Origin: Tieghemiomyces parasiticus
Lineage: Eukaryota > Kickxellomycota > Dimargaritomycetes > Dimargaritales > Dimargaritaceae
NCBI GenBank assembly: GCA_027575765.1
Contig: JANBPT010001132.1
Location: 1 to 13,722, forward strand
DNA length: 13,722 nucleotides
Direction of reading: 5' to 3'
Shown: positions 8,714 to 13,722 of the stretch, in pieces
Position numbering within the stretch: position 1 is the stretch's first letter
How the letters are laid out: each line of letters starts with the position of its first letter
Notes under the pieces: model-generated
Seen by the model: the letters and a program-made list of their open reading frames with translations, nothing else
Database searches by the model: none
Told to the model about the DNA's origin: nothing
Position numbers and translations under genes: made by a program

Positions 8714-9637
8714 TTGATTAATATTGTTTTGGAGCCGGGTTAATTATTTCTTTTCTTTTCTTTTTTTTTAAAAAAAGAAGGACAGAATAAGGATGTGGTT
8801 TCGGACTATTTGCCAGCTGTTGGTCTCCCCCCCCCTCTGGTTGCGATGTGTTTTTTTTTCAGATACCCTATATTGCCGGGGGTCGCCAGCGTACATTCAC
8901 TGCTCATTACCGCTTCCTACCGCTCTATATCCTTTTTTATTATTTTCTCTCTTTTGTAATAATCTAGTGTTAGAAGTGTATCCTGCAGAGCCGGAAATTG
9001 TTGTCTTATAAAACCCAGTGGCAATTTAGGTTGGTATAAGCCATATCACATTTAACCGCAAGTAGAGGCTTTCTTGCTTGTATTATTTTTTCATCAGCGG
9101 TTAGAGTGGGAGGGGGGAATACCCACCAGTAATCTTATGACGGGGTGTGTGGCCCGAGGGGAGGGGCAACGAGTAAAGACCAAGGGAGGGTCGCAGGCGA
9201 GCAGGCCAGTTAGAAGTAAAGACAGTTATTTATTACACACTTAATGAGATAGTCGGTTATGGCTGGTTTGCCGCCTTTAAGTATGTGCGGTTGAGGTGAT
9301 GACGTGAAACCGTTTGGTGTATCTTAGGCGCTGTAGTCGGAGACCTCGTCTATGCAAAGTGAGGTCCTAAGTCAAGTCGGATTTCCTTCCAGAGTCTGAG
9401 GGTCGCCTTCTTCCTAATTCTCATGGAGGACAACTGATCGGCAGTGGAGGCTTCCACATTCCATCTGGAAGGCCTGTCCTAAAGAGAGGCGGCCTTCTTT
9501 GAGGGAGAGGCTTCCTGGGGGGCGCCTTGGTTACAATCTGAAGCCGGGCTGAGGGTCACCTGAGCGCCTTTATTTTATTTGTAGGCTCCTGTCGGCATCA
9601 CCAAAAGCCGACGACTGAAAATTACGTCAAGGACCCT
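8714..9637. other. MCM4 3' flank and gene-free DNA
   Basis: The MCM4 3' UTR begins AT-rich and contains a T-run/A-run inverted repeat (TTCTTTTTTTTTAAAAAAAGAA) at about 8759-8780. No gene is recognised in the following 850 bases. Around 9440-9570 there are several short related motifs (AGGCTTCC, GGAAGGCC, GCGCCTT twice) including an imperfect inverted repeat AGGCTTCCA/TGGAAGGCCT, which looks like decayed repeat DNA. Confidence 0.5.
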
Positions 9638-9892
9638 GTAAGCCACGACGACGCTTCGCAGGGACAGTCCAGCCTGCCTAGCATCAATAATTAGTCCGAC
9701 CAAGTGACCCATGGTTACCCACCAAGTCACCATGCCCAACCACTGACCCGGTCAAACCGGACAGGCCCGATAGATCTGGCATAATTCACCAGGCTATATA
9801 AGCCGACGAAACTACTTAATAATATTCATCTTTATCTAACTTGAAATTTTTCTTAATAAACCCAGGCCTTCGGGCCTCCACTTACCACCGCT
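9638..9892 (+). mobile_element. LTR-like segment, possible solo LTR of a retrotransposon
   Basis: The segment begins TGTAAG and ends near CTTACC, resembling inverted TGTAAG/CTTACA termini with one changed base. Inside are, in order, a duplicated ACCAAGT(G/C)ACC motif (9699-9710 and 9721-9732), a CCGGT/ACCGG hairpin (9748-9760), a TATATAAG box at 9795-9802, AATAAA at 9855-9860 and a five-pair hairpin with a UUCG loop at 9864-9877. A TATA box only 60 bases before a polyadenylation signal with no reading frame between is the layout of a U3-R-U5 repeat. No gag or pol sequence lies next to it and there is no clear target-site duplication, so the boundaries are approximate. It could instead be a small non-coding transcript unit. 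Confidence 0.35.
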
Positions 9893-11122
9893 CCCTGATG
9901 GGTATTATATGCTACATGCAAGTATGGCGTGCGAATGGTTAGTGGCGAGTAAGCAAATTTGTAGCAGGGTGAAAAGATCCGATGACTGTGGTGGGTAAGA
10001 TGTTGAAGCGGGGGGGGGAGGGTATACTAAACAAGATATTGAAAAATAAGGACAGGTCGTGGTCGTAGTATGGATGCTGTTCCTTTAGATACGGGCGTTT
10101 CTTCGGCTTATCTGCGTCCGATGGCCTAGCTAGCAGGGGGTTTTAAAGGCCGCCAGAGGACTTTAAGAAGAATCTGGCGAGTCGTTGTGAGGAGGCCTTG
10201 GGTTAGCAAAGCGGGAGGTTGCTCCGCGGGTACGGCAATGGACCAAGGCAGGGGATGATGGATAAGAAACGGGGTGCAGAGGTAGAAAGGGGTTTGCAGA
10301 GTACGGTCGGGGAAAAGGACGGCTTATGGCTCATGGCCGTGCCTCACAATGCTTGGCATTGGTCCGGCTTTCGAGTACGACTAGCCAACGGTAAATATAT
10401 ATTATCTGGATATGTCGTTCCGACTTCGCTTACTGACTAGTTTAACGCTGATTGTTCCCATATATCGTCTGTGGTTAATCAGGAGACCTAATCTCTGCCT
10501 ATCTATCAGTGTCAGCGCAGATAGATACGGTCTTATATTGGCGAAGAGGGGGAAGGTGTAATGGGAAAGTCAAGTTATTGACCGGGCGATTATAAGCTAT
10601 CGTATTCGAATATACGCAATTGCCCTACCGAGCAGAGTCTAACGCAGTGTTACCCTCGCCTTACCCAGCTACCCAGCATGTATTGGAGTCCTGCGGGGTT
10701 GCATTCTACTCCAGCTATAACTGTTGGAACCCTTGTGTAGGGAGTGGCCAAGCGCGGCCTAAAAAACACGCTTTTTGGGGTACTTAAACTAGCTATACTT
10801 CAGCAGGTGGTTACTATGTCAATAGGAAAGCAGCCCGGGTGAGGGGAATATCACAGTGGAGGCCGCTTACCCGCGGCGGCGACCTTGGGTTGTTACTGTT
10901 TATTTATGGGGAAACTCAGCTACCTACCTATTCTCTTTACAGTTTGGGGGAAGGTGACCTTATGCCTTTTATAGATGTCGCAAAACATTGTGAGGATTAT
11001 AAGTGGTAGGGCTCAGATCGCAGTGTTTCAGATGAAACCTAAGAGAGTTAACAATGACAAATCGATTGGTATAAACCGCTTCAGGATTGAACCATTTTTG
11101 ACTTCACAGCTTGCTTTTTTAA
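9893..11122. other. AT-richer intergenic DNA without a recognised gene
   Basis: No conserved coding sequence is seen. A 73-codon plus-strand frame at 10219-10440 has no family resemblance. A G9 run lies at 10010-10018. TATCTATC at 10500-10507 pairs with GATAGATA at 10520-10527, and TATTCGAATA at 10603-10612 is a perfect palindrome. The base composition and lack of long frames fit decayed repeat DNA. Confidence 0.5.
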
Positions 11123-12221
11123 CCATCCATCCTGTCTACTTTTAAAGCCCCCTCCCCCACTCCACCCAAGTTTACCAGGCGTGATGTATGGGTCCTTATT
11201 TATAATCACTATCCGGAGGGCCGCAAGGCAGATGATGTTTCTAATGTTTTGACTTCCAGGCTGGGCTTGGCTGCCCCTAGCCACTCCACCATCTACAGGT
11301 GGCTGACTTGCTTTCGGACAGGTCACCACTCTTTTGAAGCCGACCCTCGTTTTGGCCACCCATCAGATGACATTGGTAGATATTACGGGGACGTGATCCT
11401 GAGACGGCTGGGGGAAGACCCTCGACTTACTGCTGAGTAGCTGGCCTGGGCCTGCCATACTTCCCCTAGTACCATGTGCAATGTCCTACGCAGGGACCTG
11501 GGACTACATAGCTATTTCAATTGCTGGATCCCCCACAACCTTACCAACGACCAGCGCCACAAGTGGGTACGGTTTGCCACCGTGTTCCTGAAGAAATTTG
11601 ACGGGGCCAGTGACTCCCTGCTGGACTCCATCGTCACAGGCAATGGGCCTTGGGAGTATCTTTGTGATCCCGCTGCTGGCTCCAATTGCCGGAGGTGGTG
11701 TCCTAAAGGTGGCCCTGCCCCAACTGAGACCCATCAAGGTCGCACCAGACCTAAGGTGATGCGGACCATTGGTTTTCACCAGGCGTGGCCTATTACACCT
11801 GAGTGTCAAGTCCCCTGGTGTCAAGGTCTCTGCCGAACTCTATGTAGAGTACGGGCTGAAGCCCATGGTTCAGGCCTGGGCGGAGGCACGTGGAAGCCTG
11901 GACCGTCACCCCCTGCGGCTTCACCCTGATAATGCACCACCGCATCGTGCTGCAGCTACACAGGCCGAAATTTCCGACACCGGAACCAAACTTCTGCCAG
12001 CCCCTCTCCACAGTCCTGATCTGGTCCCCTGCGACTTCTGGCTGTTCAGGAATGTCAAACAGCGACTGAGGGGCAGGAAGTTGAGCACAGTGGATGCGGT
12101 CGTGGACGCCTGGCAATTGCAGCTAGCCAGGCTCCAGCCAAATGACTATAAAGCTTGTTCTGATAGCTGGATAAAAAGGGCTCGCCGAGTGGTACAGAGT
12201 GGTGGCACATATATTAAGTAA
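11123..12221 (+). pseudogene. Decayed mariner (DD34D) transposase
   Basis: Three collinear frames match mariner-family transposase. The first (frame of 11123-11437) has the N-terminal helix-turn-helix region: RRDVWVLIYNHYPEGRKADD, then STIYRWLTCFRTGHHSFEAD and PRFGHP. A TAG at 11438-11440 interrupts it, after which the same frame resumes (STMCNVLRRDLGL, then WIPHNLTNDQRHKW and LLDSIVTGNGPWEYLCDP). At about 11765-11772 the match shifts by one base to the frame ending at 12221, with VFTRRGLLHL, HPDNAPPH, HSPDLVPCDFWLF and LRGRKLS. The second and third catalytic Asp (codons 11928-11930 and 12033-12035) are separated by 34 residues, the mariner spacing. The first, expected in TGDE, is Asn (codon 11642-11644). 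There is no in-frame ATG at the N-terminus after the TAA at 11120. I could not find terminal inverted repeats or a TA duplication. The copy cannot make an active enzyme. Confidence 0.9.
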
Positions 12222-12853
12222 ACACCATTTGACTTGGAAATTCTCCTAATTTTTTGTTGCATCCATATATATAATCGATTACTATATACACACTTTTTTA
12301 TAAAAGCAGTGTCCCCATCACCCTGAGCTATTCAGTGCTTTCGGTTTAGCCTTATAGTAAAGCATAAGGGTAGAATGTCTCTGAGGGTCAATAGAATGAA
12401 TAAAGTTTAGTAGACTGTAGTTCGGAAAATGGGCGATACTTCATTCCTAATTCCCGGTATCGCCATATGCATGGCCAAAGGGCTGGAACGGTCGGCGGGC
12501 AATCGGCAGTGTAGAGATAAAACGTATGAATAGAGCTCTAGAATATTGGCGTTACCCAAATCAGCAATCAACGGTCGCGCCACCATGCAATTGTGTTGAA
12601 TATGAGGGTTCTTTAATACGTGAATATAAGGTAAACGCTCAAACAAGAAGATGGGTCTCGACCTGGGAGAAGAGAAGTACGGTAATGGATCCGTATGGGG
12701 AGGGAAGAGAGAGAAACGAAAAGTGGTCGAGGGTGGCAGCCCCCTCTATACCTGGGCTGGGGGAGGGGGTGTCGATCCTCCTTGCACTACTTGATCACCG
12801 TGTGGCTGGCGGGCCCTACGGATTAGGAAGTGGCGGCTTAATTCCCTGCCGCG
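12222..12853. other. Flank of the transposase relic and 3' flank of the secreted-protein gene
   Basis: The first 150 bases are AT-rich (for example ATATATATAATCGATTA) and may include the eroded right end of the mariner copy. AATAAA occurs at 12399-12404. A 123-codon plus-strand frame (12526-12897) runs into the 3' end of the minus-strand secreted-protein gene, has no recognised homology and is probably fortuitous. The 3' UTR of that gene should lie in the last 100-200 bases. Confidence 0.5.
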
Positions 12854-13183
12854 CTAGTCCTGCATTAGAGTGGCAGGTAATTTCGCATTCGGATTAGTCT
12901 TTTTTTCCTTAACATAGTCCTTGGCCAACTTCTTGTTTAACTGTTTCGAATGGGCAGTGAAATCTTTCCCCCCGTTGCTTGAATAGTTTCTGAGGTAATG
13001 CTTATCCTTCTTGTCAAGGGCCTTAGCCGTTTTTCTCTCTTCATGCACGTCCTTGACCTTTTCTACGACCTTTTTCACTCCATTGATGGGGTTCGGGATG
13101 GCAGCCTGGGCAGGACCGACGGAGGCAAGGAGGAGAAGGAGCGCCGGGAGAAGAGTCACCTTGAGGAGGGTTGAGGCGAGCAT
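12854..13183 (-). CDS. Small secreted lysine-rich, cysteine-free protein (hypothetical)
   Basis: The 109-residue product begins with a strong signal peptide: MLAS, one Lys at position 8, a Leu-rich core (LLPALLLLLA) and an AQA cleavage motif at 25-27. The mature part of about 82 residues has 18 lysines, no cysteine, one N-glycosylation sequon (N66-Y-S) and four KK pairs (37-38, 58-59, 84-85, 94-95) that could be Kex2-type sites. Residues 34-65 look like a charged helix (VKKVVEKVKDVHEERKTAKA). I recognise no family. The open frame continues upstream to an ATG at 13405, but that extension is a His-repeat and Ser/Pro stretch starting four bases after the TATA box, so it would not be transcribed, and it would bury the signal peptide. 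The start at 13183 is therefore preferred. Its likely destination is the cell wall or medium; an effector role is possible but unsupported. Confidence 0.7.
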   Translation of the reverse strand: MLASTLLKVTLLPALLLLLASVGPAQAAIPNPINGVKKVVEKVKDVHEERKTAKALDKKDKHYLRNYSSNGGKDFTAHSKQLNKKLAKDYVKEKKTNPNAKLPATLMQD

Positions 13184-13416
13184 GTTGAAAAGGTAGGGGC
13201 TGAGGGTGGGACAAGGTGCGGATGGCGGCTTGGGGTGAGAGGATGGCTCTTGAAATAGCGATGAATGCTGTGCTACGCAAGGGAAGCGTGGATAGCGAGT
13301 GGTAAAACGTTGGGATGTGGGATGGAAGGAAGCCGTGTAGGGGCTGAGAGGAGGAAGCGGTTGATGATGATGATGATGGTGATGCTTGGTATCGGGTGGA
13401 GGCATGCCCTTATATA
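13184..13416 (-). promoter_or_regulatory. TATA box and C/T-rich leader of the secreted-protein gene
   Basis: On the minus strand TATATAAG occupies 13416-13409. Transcription would start about 30 bases downstream, near 13380, leaving a leader of about 195 nt before the ATG at 13183. The leader is C/T-rich on the coding strand, like those of the desaturase and MCM4 genes. Confidence 0.6.
13362..13384. repeat. (GAT)n trinucleotide repeat
   Basis: Five GAT units, a GGT and another GAT lie just downstream of the TATA box, at the predicted transcription start of the minus-strand gene. On that strand they read ATC/CAT/CAC and would encode a His run only if translated from 13405, which is unlikely. 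Such repeats vary in length between strains. Confidence 0.75.
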
Positions 13417-13722
13417 CTGCAAAATTGAACGCCAGTTAGGGACTTGATAGGTGGGCTGGTTCCCCGTAGGGATGAGCAGTAGAGGTCAGGTGAGACGAGG
13501 TTGGTTTGCGGGTTGCAAAAATGAGACCACTGGGTAAAGATAGAGGCGAGGAGACCCGCCTGACCTTGGCCAAAAGGCTCCGGAACCACCATAAGCTCTC
13601 CAAGAGAGGAGTAACGCGCCATCATAAACAAAGGAAGGTATAGTGATTTTGTATACTCATCAATGACATTGAGAGCGGTGAGACTGTCATAATCAAGATT
13701 TACCTCCACACTCCCTGCTAAG
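13410..13722 (-). CDS. Possible 3' part of an unknown gene entering from the right edge
   Basis: A minus-strand frame of 103 codons is open from the window edge to a TAA at 13412-13410. The first 75 residues have a protein-like composition (for example DYDSLTALNVIDEYTKSLYL and MMARYSSLGELMVVPEPFGQ), but I recognise no family and codon endings are less GC-rich than in the conserved genes. Two things argue against reading it straight through: its stop codon lies inside the TATA box of the next gene, and a good donor sequence GAG|GTAAAT at about 13703 would place an exon end there instead. It may be an exon, a pseudogene fragment or chance. Confidence 0.25.
   Translation of the reverse strand, partial: LAGSVEVNLDYDSLTALNVIDEYTKSLYLPLFMMARYSSLGELMVVPEPFGQGQAGLLASIFTQWSHFCNPQTNLVSPDLYCSSLRGTSPPIKSLTGVQFCSI

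Noticed and set aside
8793..9011. A 72-codon hydrophobic frame after MCM4
   Set aside because: It lies in the T-rich 3' flank, where T-rich codons give Phe and Leu by composition; no initiation context or homology.
9003..9720. Possible promoter (TATAAAA near 9007, TGACGTGA at 9299-9306) for a gene after MCM4
   Set aside because: No coding sequence follows either motif, and both are short enough to occur by chance.
12526..12897. A 123-codon plus-strand frame overlapping the 3' end of the secreted-protein gene
   Set aside because: It has no recognised homology, no promoter signal, and its tail is antisense to the better-supported minus-strand gene.
13184..13405. N-terminal extension of the secreted protein with a seven-His run
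   Set aside because: The ATG at 13405 is four bases from the TATA box, upstream of any likely transcription start, and the extension would hide a strong signal peptide.
1..13722. CRISPR array, prokaryotic operon or biosynthetic gene cluster
   Set aside because: No regularly spaced direct repeats occur, the genes are eukaryotic with introns, and the neighbouring functions are unrelated.

Overview
This window is nuclear DNA from a fungus. The evidence is spliceosomal introns of about 200 nt with GTAAGT-type donors and CTAAC/CTGAC branch sites, pyrimidine-rich leaders before start codons, strongly GC-ending codons in conserved genes, and fungal-type versions of MCM4 and a sphingolipid delta-4 desaturase. 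The lineage is not fixed by what I can see; an early-diverging filamentous fungus is possible, but that is a guess.

Layout, left to right. (1) At the left edge, on the minus strand, is the 5' part of a mitochondrial HotDog acyl-CoA thioesterase of the ACOT9 type, cut off by the window end. (2) A 2.6 kb stretch with no recognisable gene follows; it ends in a long C/T-rich promoter and leader. (3) A complete, intronless sphingolipid delta-4 (dihydroceramide) desaturase lies on the plus strand and carries a C-terminal dilysine ER-retrieval motif. (4) About 1 kb of 3' flank and promoter contains a C14 tract and a pair of opposed CCAAT boxes. (5) MCM4, a subunit of the MCM2-7 replicative helicase, lies on the plus strand and is modelled here with four exons and three introns, giving 914 residues. 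(6) A 4.1 kb gene-poor, repeat-derived zone contains an LTR-like segment (TATA box and AATAAA only 60 bp apart, followed by a UUCG-loop hairpin) and a dead mariner (DD34D) transposase with a stop codon, a frameshift and a mutated first catalytic Asp. (7) A small, cysteine-free, lysine-rich secreted protein lies on the minus strand with a clear TATA box. (8) At the right edge a minus-strand open frame runs out of the window; whether it is a gene is uncertain.

The conserved genes are unrelated housekeeping functions (acyl-CoA hydrolysis in mitochondria, sphingolipid desaturation in the ER, DNA replication licensing) and do not form a cluster or pathway. I found no convincing new multi-gene system. 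The items most worth a second look are the small secreted basic protein, the decay pattern of the mariner copy, and the LTR-like segment.
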